From NCBI RefSeq assembly GCF_000283155.1, contig NW_004454180.1, positions 24,923,021 through 24,987,020 on the forward strand: a DNA stretch of 64,000 bases, read 5' to 3'. Positions 13,301-28,300 of this stretch are shown here, piece by piece. The stretch is from Ceratotherium simum simum (Eukaryota; Chordata; Mammalia; Perissodactyla; Rhinocerotidae). Each line of letters opens with the position of its first letter. Position 1 is the stretch's first letter. The translations under genes and the position numbers were made by a program. The notes under the pieces were generated by a model. That model saw only the letters and a list, made by a program, of their open reading frames with translations. It had not been told where the DNA came from and did not search any database.

Positions 13301-16300
13301 TTCCTAAAAATAAGGACAGTCTCCTGCACAGCCACAATACTGTCATCACTCTTAAGAAAATAAACAGTAATTCAAATCATGTCATCTAATATATTACCCA
13401 TATAAAATGTCCCCAATTACTAAAATAATCTTTTATAGTATATTTATTTAAAGTAATTAACTGATTGATCTGATCCAGGATCCAGTTAGAGTTCATGTGT
13501 TCCATTTGATTGTTAGCATCACAAAGTTGAGTTTAAAGGGAAGATTTAGATGTGCGAGATAAAAGCTTAATGACTAGCCAAGGAACTTACTTCATATCTT
13601 AAAGGAATTAGAAAAATAATAAACCAAAAGAAATTTGGAAAAATGAAACGACAGAGGTAAACATTAAAAGTAAAGAAACATAAAAAAAAAAAGGATAAAT
13701 AAATCCATAAACTTGGTCTTTGTAAAGACCAGAACATAGATAAACTCCTATTGGGTCTGCTTAAGGAAATAAGTGGAGAGCAATTATAATTGAGATTAGG
13801 AAGGAAGGAGAGATAATCATAGGTTTGTGTAAGTTTAAAAGAATAATGAGAATCCACATACAGCATTGTATTAAACAAATTTGAAACTAGCAAATGGTTT
13901 TCTAACAAAATACAAATTAACCAAACTGACTCCCCCCAAAAGTGGAAAACTTGAAGAGATTACCAAAGGAGAAGTTAGAAAGGTGAGTAAAGATCTGTTG
14001 AAAAAGCTCCAAGGCAAGGGGATTCACAACTTTATTAGTACTTACATGAGTCAAAACATGTACTTGGTTTATAGCTAATAAAACATTCAATAAATGCCAT
14101 CTGTTATTATTTTCAAACAGATTGCACCTGTGTTATTTAAAGTAGTCCAGGCCCTAGGAAAAGAAGAAAAGGCCTTCAATTTCCTTTATGATATCTGCAT
14201 AGCTTTAGTACCCAAAAATCTCATAAATATTGCCAAAGAAGTGTTTAGGGGATTATAGGCCATCTCACTTGTGAATATAGATGTAAAAATTTTAAGTACA
14301 ATATTAGCATATAGAATCCAGCAGTGTATCAAGTGAGCAACTACACTACTGACCAAGTAGGATATATTCCAGGATTTTACAGGAAATTTAATTAGAAAGT
14401 CTGTTAGCATAATTCATATCAGTGAATTAAAGGAGAAAAATTACATGGTCAGATAAGTAGATGCTAAAAAGGCCTTTGATAATATTCAGCAGTCATTTCT
14501 AATAGAAGCTGTAGGTAAAAAAGATATAGTAGAAAACTACTCAGATATGATACAGACCATCAGACCAAACGTAACTACCCACTTGGTGAATTAAAATGAG
14601 GAACTAGACAGGAAGCCTGTTAGGACCATTAATTTGCAGCATTTTCTCGGAGATTCTAGCAAATGCACTCACACCAAAAAAAAGGTGGTGGGAGAGGAGT
14701 AATTAACTGATATGATAAACTTTGGAAAAGAAGTAATAAAGTATCTCTTTCCAATTTATAAGATTATAAACCTAGAACACCTGAGAGATTCTACTTTTTT
14801 TTATTAAAAAAGACTAGACTTTGGTAATATGGGCTATATATAAGACGAGCATTAAAAAATCAACTTTTCTCTCTTCCAGCAGAAACATTTATAAAGGGAA
14901 TGTATTAGAATTTTCCAGAGAAACAGAACCAATAGGATATATATAGATATATAAAAGAGGGGATTTATTTTAGGAATTGCTGTATGTGGTTATGGTTGCC
15001 AAGAAGTCCCACAATCTGCTGTCTGTAAGCTAGAGAACCCAGGAAACCGGTGGTGTAATTCAGTCTCAGTTGGAAGGCCGGAGGTTGGGGGGTTGATCCT
15101 GTAAGTTTCAATCTACCAAAAGCCCGAGAGCCAGGAGTACCCATGTCTGAGGGCAAGAGACGATGGATCTCAGCTCAGACAGAGAGAGCCAATTGGCCCT
15201 TCCTCTGCCTTTTCTAGTCCAGCCGTCAAGGGACTGAGTGATGCCCACCCACATTGGGAAGGGCCATCTGCTTTAACTCAGTTCACCAATTTAAATGCTA
15301 ATCTCTTCTGGAAACATCCTCACAGACACACCCAGAAATGATGTTGTTGTTTTTTCCCCCAGTTTTATTGAGAAATAATTGACATACCTCACTGTGTAAG
15401 TTTAAGGTGTGCAACATGATGGTTTGATTTACCAGAAATAATGTTTTACCAGCTATCAGCCATTCCTTAACCCAATCAAGTTGACACATAAAATTAACAT
15501 CACATGGAATTAGAAAAAAAATTCTATTCATAATAGCTACAAAAACTGTGACATGCTTTTAAAGATTTTATTTATTTATTTTTCCCCCAAAGCCCCAGTA
15601 GATAGTTGTATGTCATAGCTGCACATCCTTCCAGTTGCTGTATGTGGGACACGGCCTCAGCATGGCCGGAGAAGCGGTGCGTCAGTACGCCCCCAGGATC
15701 CGAACCCGGGCTGCCAGCAGCGGAGCGCACGCACTTAACCGCTAAGCCACGGGGCCGGCCCTATGACATGCTTTTAAATGCATTTAACAGGAAACTTATG
15801 GAGAAAATCATAAAACCTTACCAAAAGACAAAAAATTATGATTTGGAAAAAATAGAGTACTTGGGTAATCTATAGCGGCAGAGAGGGCAGGAGGAATTCT
15901 CAAACAAGACTGAAAACCCAGACACCATAAAATAAAAAAAAAAATACCTTTGTGTGAAAATTTTTTTAAAAAGTTTGAATGTTAAAATATGTCATAAAGT
16001 CCGTAACCAAACAAAAGATCTGGAAGAAGTGCTTGCAAGCAAGATTTAACAATTCTAATATTAGTCAAGGTTGAATTCACAGCAAAAAGATTTATATGAG
16101 ACTATTAAGGGCAGTTTATAAGAGTAAAATGTGAAATCTCCCAAGATGATCTAAAGTTAGGAATATATGCCTCAGATATGCTTTATGTATATATACACAT
16201 ATATATATACAGTAGTCCCCCCTAATTCTGCAGTTTCGCTTTCCCAGCTTTCAGTTACCTGTGGACAGCCGAGGTCTGAAAATATTAAATGGAAAACTCT

Positions 16301-19300
16301 AGAAATAGACAATTTATAAGTTTTAAATTGCACACCATTCTGGATAGTGTGATGAAATCTCAAGCCATGCCACTCTGTCCTGCCTGGGAGGTCAGTCATC
16401 CCTTTGTCCAGTGTATCCATGCTGTAGATGCTGCCAGCCCATTGGTCACTTAGTAGCCACCTCGGTTATTAGGTCGGCTGTCGAGGTATCAGAGTGCTTG
16501 TGTTCAGGTAACCCTTATTTTAGTTAATAATGCCCCAAAGCACAAGAGTAGTGATGCTGGCAAATCAGAAATGCCAAAGAGAAGTTATTGTTAATCTCTT
16601 ACTGTGCCTCATTTATAAATTAAACTTTATCATAGGTATGTACATATAGGGAAAAAACATAAGATATACAGAGTTTGGTACTATCTGTGGTTTCAGGCAT
16701 CCACTAGGGGTCTTGGAACATATACCCGGAGGATAAGGGGGGACTGCTGTATATACATTTCCTCTGTATAGCTTTCATAAAGCAAAAACTACAGGAATGT
16801 GGTGGTGTGAAATAGGAACTACAGGAGTAGTAGGAACTTGATTTCATCTCTCATCTGTCTCATGATAGATCAACTGGATGAAAAATAAGCAGGGATACTG
16901 AAGACTTAAATAAATTGATTGATATAAACCATACTCTGAAAACAGAGAACGTAATTCCTGTGGAATAGATAAGAAGTTTGGTCATAAAACATCAATCAAG
17001 TCCTCAAAGAAAAAGCTTAGGAATCATCCTGATTTTAGAGGAGTAAACTAAAATGAACAGGGGCTGGCCTGGTGGCGTGGTGGTTAAGTTTGGTGCATGC
17101 TGCTTCGGCGGCCCAGGTTTGCAGGTTTGGATCCTGGGCGCAGACCTATACCACTCATCAAGCCATGCTGTGGTGGCGACCCACATACAAAATAGAGGAC
17201 GATTGGCACACATGTTAGCTCTGGGCCACTCTTCCTCAAGCAAAAGGAGGAAGATGGGCAACAGGTATTAGCTCAGGGCCGATCTTCCTCACCAAAAAAA
17301 CCCCAAAAAACAAAGTAAAATGAACAAAAGGAGATTGGGGAACTTCACTACCTACAAATTTTAAAACTCAATAGCTTTTAGGTTAAAGAGGAATTATAAA
17401 CTATCTGAAAACTAACAATAAAACACTAACCAGTTTTATGGGATACAGCTAAAGTGGTCCTCAGAGAAACATTTTTGCCTTAAATATATCTTACTAATCC
17501 ACAAATAATTAAAATAGATGAACTAAGTATCTAATTCAAGAAGTTAGAAAAAAAGAATAATAAACTTTAAAAAATATTGGCATACTTAATTGTGAAGGGC
17601 TGAATGCTTTCTAAGATAGGAACAAACAAGAATATTTACTCTCACCACTCCTATTTAACAATACACAGAAAGTCCTAACAGGTCAATAAAGCAAGAAAAA
17701 GAAATAAAAGACATATAGATTAGAAAGGAAATAATAAAACTGTCCCTGTTTGCAGAAGACAAATAACCAAATACCACAGACTGGGTAGCTTATAAACAAC
17801 AGGAATTTATTTCTTAGTTCTGGAGATAGGGGAAGTCTGAGATCAGGGTACCAGCATGGTCAAGTGAGGGCTCTCTTCTAGGTTGCAGACTTCTTATATC
17901 CTCACGTGGTGGAAGGAGCTCTCAGATCTGTGGGATCTCTTTTTAGAGCACAATCCCACTCGTGAGGGCTCCAGCCTCATAACCTAATCATTTCCCAAAA
18001 GGCCCACCTACTAATACCATCACCTTTGAGGGTCAGGATTTCAATATGTGAACTTTGTTGGGGGACAGAAACATCCAGACCATAGCGTATAATCATATAT
18101 GTAAAAAATCTCAAGAATCTACAAAAAAACTCTTAGAACACATATATGGTAGACCGAATAATGACCTCTCCCCAGGGATGTCCATGTGCTCATTTCCAGA
18201 ACCTATGAATACGTTAACTTACAAGGCGGAAGGGACTTTGCTGGTGTGATTAAGTTAAGCATCTTGAGACGGGAGGATTATCCTGGATTATCCATTTGGC
18301 ACCAGTGTAATCACAAGGATCCTTAGAAAAGGGAAGTAAGAAGGTCAAAGGCAGCAGAAAGAGTTGGGATGGTGGAAGCAGAGGTTGGAGTGGTGTGCTT
18401 TGAAGGAGAAAGGAACCACAAGCTAAGGAATCAGGTGGCCTCTTAGAAGCTGGTAAAGACAAGGACATGGATTCTCCCTTGAAGCTTCCGGAAGGACAGC
18501 ACTGCCTACACCTTGATTCTAATGCTCTAAGACTTATTTCAGACTTCTGACCTCCAGAACTGTAAGAGAATAAATTCGTGTTTTAAGCCACTAAATTTGT
18601 GGTAATTTGTTATAGTGGCAATAGAAAACTACTGCGAGGTACTTGATTACAGTTTAGACATAATCCAGAGTTACAGATGGGTTAGAGCCACAGAGATGTT
18701 TTGTTTAAACATTTAAAAAATTTTCAAATGGTTTCCAACATTTAAAAACCAAGTGATATCACACCAAAATCTGGATTTCTGAGTTGCTTGAAAAATCAGA
18801 TCAAGTAACTCTTCCTGGGAGGGCAAAGAATTAGTTGGAGCTGAGAGTAGCTACTGTCTTTTTGTATGGCATGTATATTTCAGCATGCTACATAGTACTT
18901 CATTTGCTGGAATGCTCAAAGTATCAATAAAATGAGACTCTGAAGGGATAATACATAAAGGCCAAAGGTTGTTCTCGGGACCAATTATATCACTTTGTCA
19001 GTGTTTTATCAACTGAGACATAATACTGTTACCTTTTTATCCCAATTTCGATAAAAATAGTTTCAAATAGGTCTAGATAAAGCAATCTGTGTTATTAAAA
19101 ATACATGAAAATTTTGATATTTTCTTTTAATGGGCAATCTATGCTCTTGTATTATCGTTTTTATCAGAAAGGACATAACATTAATACAATTGTCTAATAA
19201 GCTGTAAAGTGACAACTCTCAATATGAGGTATATGAATACTTGTGTATCTGTATATGGTATTTAATATGCCTTGTGTACATTAATTTTCTTATAAACTAT

Positions 19301-22300
19301 TACAGATTTTAAGATACAGAAGTACACAAATGTTTATGCACAAGTAAAAAAATTCCAAAATTATCTTTACAGTTTTACATTATCTCCTCACATTGCCAGC
19401 TTTATATGTTCAAGTTATATTTATCTTCTAAAGTGAGCTCTCACATGCGTGTCTGGCTTCCCAAACTCTTGATCTCTATTCCTATTTAAAAGATTATTTG
19501 CTTACTTTTATTTTACCTGGCAGTAGTTCTCTTTTACTGCCAAAAACAAGAAAACAGTAGTTATAAGAAATGTTTACGCTACTTTGAAATTGAGTGTTAG
19601 AACATTTTTTATAGGAATGAGATTTAGGATCTATGAAGATATAACACCCCTAGTTTCTAAATACCTTCATTTTAAAAAGGGTGAGTGATGAGATTGTCGC
19701 TTTAGTTCACCTTAGGTAAGCAAACGAGCAAATTTATATTGTTGTGGATAGTTTAAAAACTTCAGCATCTATAATTTTGCAGTGTTTTACAACTGGTATT
19801 GTGACAAAATTTGCAAATGTTACAGATTACAGCAATTGCTTAACAATAACAACAATTTTAAATAAATAAGGTAATATGGAAGCCTAGAAATAGAGTGCTG
19901 TCTACATTTGGAGATGTGCTGGAAAAGAAGCTTTATTGTACCTAAAATAGCACTAAAAATGAGAACACGTATTAACTTGCCTTCAATGGAGGTGACTATG
20001 CTCTAAAGAATATGTTCATAATGAAATTTAAATCTTGAATAGTGCAATAAAATAATAGAATTGAGGTTTTATATATAAAGAATAAACATACAAACACTGT
20101 AGGGAAATCTTAGCAATATTTTAGAATTGCTCTAATAAATATCTTTATGAATTTTAAATTAATGTGCTTTTAGTGAGTGATATTGAGGGAGATGTCAGTG
20201 GAAATGAAGCTGTGTTTCCCTACAGATAATAAGCAATGTTGAGATAATATCACAGTTCTAGAAGATAAAGAAATTAAAAAAAAACAGGTTCTCAAAATAA
20301 GGTGTACTGGAAAGTAGGTTCTATACGAGTGTTCTAGAGCTATTGTTCGTAGTCACTCCTACTTTCTTAGCAGAGGATGGGCATGTTCTAAATTAGTGAT
20401 TATTTAATTCCAATTTTGGATGATTAACTTTTGAAAAAAGATATTTCTAAATAGGCTTTAGAGATTTTAGGTAGCACATAAATTGAACTATTTTATATTC
20501 AGTGGAATTTTTAAATATCAAATTCACAAGGAATTGTTTTGTAAAGTGAATAATTCTTTAGTAGGAATTAATTTTAAATTTCCATTTAATTATCTGTTTT
20601 ATAAATCTGAAATGTGAGCACTTGTATTTAAAATGGAATACATGGGTATTCTTAAAATATAAATGGTTGAAAGAGCAAGTTGGTGTCATCTAGTACTAGT
20701 TACTACTTATAGCGTACTGGTTACTAGTTAACAGTATACTAGATTGTACATTGTAATAATTATATTTCTTAAATAGTCTGCAAGTTATTCTATCCTTCAA
20801 AACAGGAGTAACTTGGGGCCAGCCCTGTGGCATAGTGGTTAAGTCCGGTGCACTCTACTTCGGCAGCCCTGGTTCACATCCTCCGATATTATTTTAAACC
20901 CCCTCCTCCCAGTGTCTCCCAATTGATAACTTTGAAGCCACATCTTGACCCAGTTACTTTTAAATGTTAAGCAGATAGGCATGTCTCTGGAACATTCCTT
21001 AGAATGGTGGCAGTGAGCTGGTCAGAGGTCTGAGATGGGATCTTCATTTGAACTGCAACTATGTTTCCCCGTAGGTAACTTTGAGAGACTTGGGAAGCAT
21101 TGTTTTCTGGTTTTGTAACTGTCTCTACACAGAAAGATTTTGTATTCTTTGTATTACAGAAACCTAATTTTTAATCCGTATCATCATTTTTCCCTCAGCC
21201 AGTTGATTGCCTCATCCTGCTGCTCAAGCACTGGGTTAGATGTTAGCAGGTATTTTTCTTGTTTTCCTGCTATTCCCTCATTGCTTTTTTTAAAATTTAA
21301 GTTTTTATTAATCACTTAACTGATTAATTGTATTAATTGCCCTTTCCATTTCATTTGAAAAATAAATTCACTGATGTTCCCAGTATGCTGAACTGGTTGT
21401 TAATGACTATTCTCTAACATGCGTGTGTACTTCCCCTGCCATTTGAACTGTTTGCTTACCGAGTCACACGTTTGTTTCCAATTCAGTTATTGTCATTGCA
21501 TAATTTAGTTAAATATATAAACAGATGAAGTAACAATATAAAAAGGGTAGTTGATTCGGCTGAATACTTTGGACAAACTCAAAGTGGAGTTGCTAAAAAG
21601 TTGTCGCTTAGCTGTAGGATAACAACAATAAAAATTTGGGAGACAATTGCATGAATATAAAGGGTTATTTTGTTTTAGTTTTTTTTGTGAGGGAGATCAG
21701 CCCTGAGCTAACATCCATGCCAATCCTCCTCTTTTTGCTGAGGAAGACTGGCCCTGGGCTAACATCTGTGCCCATCTTCCTCCACTTTATGTGGGACACT
21801 GCCACAGCGTGGCCTGACAAGCGGTGCATCAGTGCACGCCGGGAATCCGAATCCGGACCACCAGCAGCAGAGCGCGCGTACTTAACCGCTACACCATGGA
21901 GCCGGCCCAAAGGGTTATTTTTTACACCATGGAGCCGGCCCAAAGGGTTATTTTTTTGCACTCAGATTTTTGCATTTTCAACAAACCAAAAGTAGAAATG
22001 GTTTATGTGAGTAGAATGGGACTGAACTCTTTCTGTGGTTTCCTATTAAAGGTAAAGCTGTGGCCTCATATCCAAAGCTTGCTGAATGAAGGTACATTTC
22101 TATTTTATGTTAACCTGAAATGCTGAAATTATATATGTAACTTTTTAAAGTGTTTCCCTGTGTTAATAAAATTTTTTTTTCAGGTAAGTGATATTACCTG
22201 TTTGAGTTAGGTAAAGGGGATTTCACTATATTAGGTTTTTTTTTTTTTATTATGAAAAGTGTCAAGTGTATGGAAAAGTTGAGAGAATAGTATAATGAAA

Positions 22301-25300
22301 CCCCTGTATGCTTATTGCCTAGATCTAACAATTACTACAATTTTCAATATTTGCTTCATCTGTTTCCTTGAAGTATTATAAAGTGAATTACAGATATCTT
22401 GATTCTAAATATTTATATTTGAATTTTCAGAAAATAAGGACATTTTCCCACATAGCCATGTATCTAGTGTCTGTTATTTAACAGTTTATTTATTTGAATG
22501 GTAATGCATGCACATAGTACAAAATTTTAAAAAGTATTAGTGAAAATAAGTCTCTTTTACTTGTTCCCCATCTCCCTTCCTTTAGGCAACCACAGTAAAC
22601 CAATTTCTTGTGTATCCTCTCAGAGATATTCCATACATTTACAAATATATGTGTGTGTATATTTTTTCTTTTCATGCAAATGTTAGCCTGTGCAAACAGT
22701 TCTATATCTTTTTCCATTTAATTTTTTCCGTATAATAGTATGTCTTGGATTTTGTTCTACCTAGTACATCTAAGGCTTCCTATAGATACCTGTATACTAT
22801 TCCATTGTTGGATGTAGCAAAACATAAAGTGTGTTGATGGACATTTAAGTTGTTTACTATCTTTTATTACTAAAAATAATATGAATATCTCTCTATTTAA
22901 GATCCTGTTCTTCTGTGATTGTAGGTAGCATAAATACCTAGAAGTTAATTGTTGGGTCAGATGTTTGGGCATTTGAAATTTTAATAGATATTGCCATAAT
23001 TGACTTACACAGTTGGAACCAATTTATACCCCCAAAGTGTTATCTAACATTTTGATCCTTGCTGATCTGATAGGTAGCAAATGATATCTCATTGGAGTTT
23101 TAATTTGTATTCTCTTATTATGAGTGAAATTGAACATCCTTCCATATATCACAGAGCTATTTGAATATTCTTTTTCTGTGAACTCTTTGTCATTTATTTA
23201 CCCTTTGTGTGTATGTAGATGGAGGACTTTGGTCTTTTTAATCCATTGTTTGTGATATGGGTTGCAATTATTTTTTTGCTTGTTACCTTTTTTTTTAGCT
23301 TCATTTATGGATTTTATTTATTTTTTTGCATGCATAAATATTTCATGTTTTTATAGTCTAATTTTATCAATCTTTTATAGTTTCTGAGTTTTATATTTAG
23401 AAAATGCTTTCTCTATTCTGAAATTATAAAAAGTATTCTTCAGACTTTGTTTTAGTATTTTTTTTAATGTTTAAATCTTTGGTTCATTTGGCATTTATTT
23501 TAGTATAAGTTTTAAGGTAGGGCTCTAAGATCCCCTTTTTTTTTTTTTTTTTTTTTAAAGATTTTATTTATTTTTTTTTCCCCAAAGCCCCAGTACATAG
23601 TTGTCTGTCATAGCTGCACATCCTTCTAGTTGCTGTATGTGGGACGCGGCCTCAGCATGGCTGGAGGAGTGGTGCCTCGGTGCGCACCCAGGATCCGAAC
23701 CCGGGCCGCCGGCAGCGGAGCGCACGCACTTAACCACCAAGCCACGGGGCCGGCCCTCTAAGATCCCCTTTTAATTTTCATTTTGCTGTATCCCTTTTTA
23801 CAACTATCAAGGATTCACTTAGCATATTATTTTTACAGTTTTTGATTAGACTGCTGTTATTCAGTAAATTTGTTCTGTATATTTATCTACTATCTACTAC
23901 TCTTATCTTTTATTCTCTTCTTTGTTCTCTATTACAAACATGTGAACCTGTACTCCCATTAACTATTTTTTTTAAGTGAAAAGGCAACTATATGGGCATG
24001 GTTAAAAAAATCCAAATAGTAAAAAATCATACAAAAAAGTATACAGTTAGAAATGTTTCCTTCGCACCTTTTCACTCCCAGCTCTCTCGGGCCCTTTTTA
24101 AAGGATTATTGGTGTTTTGTTTTTGCTCATGTCTCTCTTTTTTATTGAAATTTTCCACTTTTAAAATAGTAATTCTTTGTTGATGATTTAATAGCATATC
24201 TTAGTTTTCCCAGTAAGAAAGAAGTATTTTCCTCTGGATCCTTGAGGTCAAATTCTGGGTGAAAACTGACTTTATCCTTGGAGATCTAGATAGTCATATG
24301 TGTATGTATATGGCTACATATAATTTTTAAGTATTGCTACTTGGAGAACTATTTCTGTAAGTAATAAAAAGTCTGCATAACTGTGAAGAGTGAATGTTCT
24401 AGAGTTAAACTGCCTTTATTTTTAACAGCAGAACTCCACAGCTTGCTGTCTCTCTGACCTTTGGCAAGTTGCTTAACCTTCGTGGGCCTCAATTTCCTCA
24501 TCTGGAGACTAGGGGTAATACCAGTACCTACTCCATAGGCTCATGATGATGATTAAATGAGAAAAAGGTGGTTAAGTGCTTAGACTAGTACCTGTCACAT
24601 GGTAAGCATTGAAACAAGTGTTACTGTATTTGCTCTGGAATTTTTATTCTGAATCTGTAACAATAACTATTCTTAAAATTCTACTTTACACTGATGAATG
24701 TTGGGGATTCCCCCCCATTCCTTTTATAAAAGCCTAAAGAAAGCAATGAAATAATTCATTCTGATTTTTAATTATTATTCTTTATTGTTATTGCTTTTTT
24801 AAAAACATTTTGTTGCTTACAAGTGTCTAAGTTTTTCATTTACTACAAAAAATTGTTTAAATTAAGAGGAAAATATTGTATGTATATTTTAAAGCATAAA
24901 AGAATTTTTCTTACAAATGAGATCAATTTCTTATATTGACATTACTCTTTGTAAGCTCAATTCTCTTAGACATTTATATTATAAAGAGCTGACTATGCTT
25001 TTAGGCTGGTAAAGGGTAATAAATTGGTTATCTGTATGGCACTTATGTTCTTGTGTCCTTTATAAATTACTCTTAGGCTATAATACTTATGTAGACTGTT
25101 CTTCATAATAGGGGAAGTTTATCAGAAATAACAGGATAAGTTTTTTAGAAAACTTTCACAGAAAGTATTACTAATCATTAACAACATGGTGACCTAATGC
25201 TTAGGTAGGACTCCACATTCGAGGTAGTAGGGTGTTTGCACCCTTAAATGCACTTACAAAGTGATCTCATGCTAGTTTTTGAAATAGGAAAAGACGAGCA

Positions 25301-28300
25301 CATAGGAATATGAGAATCGAACAAAGAGGAGATACCTCTTTGATTCCCTTTAGGCACTTTTAAATAGAATAGAGCTCCCTATTTAGGGAATTGCTTATTC
25401 ACAAAAGCTTGGAGTTGCAGGAGGCAGTTTATACAGTGAATCCTTAGAGAATCATGGATCAGAGAAAGAAACTGGAGTATGGTAACTGTGATTCTTTAAT
25501 TATGTTTTTTGGGGAAAGGAAATGGAGATAAGGGTTAAATTTTGCTTTCTTTTGCACAAGGAGGTTACTGAAGGACACAGTAGAGGTGTGGGTTTATTTG
25601 CAGTTTGGAAAGGTCCTATGAGAAAAATTGATTGCTTTGCCTCATTCCTCTAGTGTTTGAAGGTTACATTTGACCACTATATGATTTCATTTTTCTGAAC
25701 CTGTTCTAAGACTTTTGTGGTACCCCAACTGAAAAAAAAAAAAGATTTAAGATATAATTTAGATACAGTAAAATTCATCTTTTTACTATACAGTTCTTCA
25801 AGTTTGGTCAAATGGATGGTAATTTATCTACCACCATAGTCACAATGTAGAACAGTTCCATCATACCAAAAATTTCCCCCTTGGCTCTTTGTAGTCAGTT
25901 CCTTCTCCCATCCCCAACCCCGGACAACCACTTATCTGATTGTACTTTTCTCGGAATGTTGTATAGATGGAATAATACATTATGTAGCCTTTTGAGTCTG
26001 GCTTCTTTCACTTAGCATAATGCATTTGAGATTCATTCACATTGTTGTATCAGTAGTTCCTTCCTTTTTATTGCTGAGTAGTTAGTGTTCCACTGTGTGA
26101 GTGTATCATAGTTTCTTTTATTCATTCCCCAGTTGAGGTAATCTCGTAGGCAGAATAATGGCCCTCCAAAGATGTTTACACTCTGTAATCTCCAGAACCT
26201 GAGAATATGTTACTTTATGTGACAAAAGGGATTTTGCAGATTTGATTAAGGTTGAGGACTTGGAGATGGGGTGATTATCCTGGATTGTTCAGGTTATTCC
26301 AATCTAATCACATGAGTTCTTGAAAGTGGAAAAGGAAGACAGAAGAGTAAGTTGGAGAGATGTGACATGAGAAGGCCTTGACTAGAAGCTGGGAACGATT
26401 CTCAGCGTACAGCCAGCAAGAAAACAGAGACATTGGTCGTACAACCTCAAGGAACTGAATTCTGCCAACAACCCAAATGAACAGGAAATGGATTCTCCCC
26501 TAAAGCCTCCAGAAAGGTGTACAGCCTGCGGACACTGATTTTAGTCTGGTGAGACCCATACCAGACTTCTGCCCTACAGAATTGCAATGTAATACATTTA
26601 TGCTGTTGTTTTAAACTACCAAGTTTGTAGTAATTTGTTACGGCAGCAGTAGAAAGCTAATGAAGGGACATTTGAGTAGTTTACAGTTTATGGTGATTTC
26701 AAATAAAGCCACTATAAACATTCACTTACAGGTTTTTGTATGAACACAACGAGTTTTTCATTTTACTTGGTCTCATACCTAGGAGTGGGACTGCTGGGTC
26801 ATGTCTGCATCTTTGCTCACACTGTGTGTGAGAGTTCCATTCGTCAGTTGTTTTTATTTTAGCTGTTTTAATATGTGTGTAGTGGTATCGCATTGTGGTT
26901 TTAATTTGCATTTCCTTAACAACTAATGATGTTAAACATCTCTTATTGGGTTTGTTTGCCATCTGTGTATCTTCCTTGATCAAGTGACCGTTAATTTTTA
27001 ACCTACTTTTTAAATTCAGTTCTTTGTTTTCTTATTATTGTGATTTGAGAGTTCTTTATATATTCTGGATACAAGGTCTTTATCAGATATGTGGCTTGCA
27101 AATATTTTCTCCCAGTCTATGGCTTGCTTGTCTTTTATTCTCTCAGCATCTCTAGAAGAGCAGGAGTTTTAAATTTTGGTGAAATCCAACTTATCAGTTA
27201 TTTTTATTTATGGATCATGCTTTTGGTGAAATCTTTGCTAAACCAAAGGTCACAGCGGTTTTTCCTGTCTTCTAGAAGTTTTATAGGTTTACATATTTTA
27301 GGTCTGTGATTCATTTTGAGTTAATATTTATATATGCAGGGTATGGATTGAAAATCATATCCATATGGATATCCAATTGTACCAGCACAATTTGTTCAGA
27401 AGATGCCCTTTTTCCAATGAATTGCCTTTGCACATCTGCTGAAAATCAATTGACCGTATATGTGTGGGTCTGGCCTCTATTCTGTTCCATTAATCTATAT
27501 GTTTATTCTTTCTCCAATACCAGTGTCTTGATTACTGTAGCTTTATAGTCTTGAAATCTGATGGTGTACCTCCTTCAACTCTCTTGTTCTTTTTCAAAAT
27601 TGTTCTTGCTACTCTAGTTTCTTTGCCTGTCTCTTATTTTTCATAGTAGAAAGCTCATAGGAAGATAGGCTGGTGTCGTTCAGCCTCTATTTTTACTCCT
27701 AGGAGAGTGGAGAGAATCTAGAATTATATCTTTTGTTATACCAGTTTGTCTGATTCTTTGTTGCCTGATTTTTGCCAAAAGGGGAAGATCCAGCTGGTTT
27801 GGTCCTGTTTCTTTCTCCTTCTGTTGAGGTATCTTCCCAGTATTTTTCATTTGGACCAGAAATTGACTTTTTTTTCTGTTCAGAAATATATTTTAAACCT
27901 TCAGTAATTCACATGTGTGGTTGTTCTTGATTAAATTCCACAGATCTCCCCACTGTATTACTTTGATTTAAAAAACAAATTCATTGAGTTGTAAGAAAGG
28001 ATCAAGAGTAGAACCGTATTTGGGGACTGAGAAAGTTGGACTGATGTTGGTTTGAGAACTTAATTCCCAGGGATAGTAGGTATAGGGCTCTCTTATAATT
28101 CAAGGCCAACGTTGTAAATTAAGCTGTTTTAAGAAGGAGCATTGCAGGTGGGAGAAGGGAATTAGAAAAATAAAAACAGGCTTTTTTTTCCCTTAATAGA
28201 AAGGAGTACAAAAATCATTGCAAGATTCTTAACCCAAACCAAACCGCTTTTTTCTCTCTCGAGTTGCTATAAAATTCTTACATAGTTTTAAAGTGTTTGA

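Larger units (their letters stand above)
13560..16160 (+). repeat. L1 ORF2 relic, sense, with nested insertions
   Basis: Decayed L1 reverse-transcriptase region: GACCAAGTAGGATATATTCC near 14350, GATGCTAAAAAGGCCTTTGA near 14460, then TTCTATTCATAATAGCTAC near 15522 and the ORF2 part after 15780. Stops and frameshifts throughout. Interrupted by an LTR (14901-15504) and an ERE (15564-15763). Confidence 0.75.

Noticed and set aside
15606..15875. 89-residue + strand frame starting MYVIAAHPSSCCMWD
   Set aside because: Antisense reading of an ERE SINE; the same peptide recurs at 33039-33227 in another ERE.
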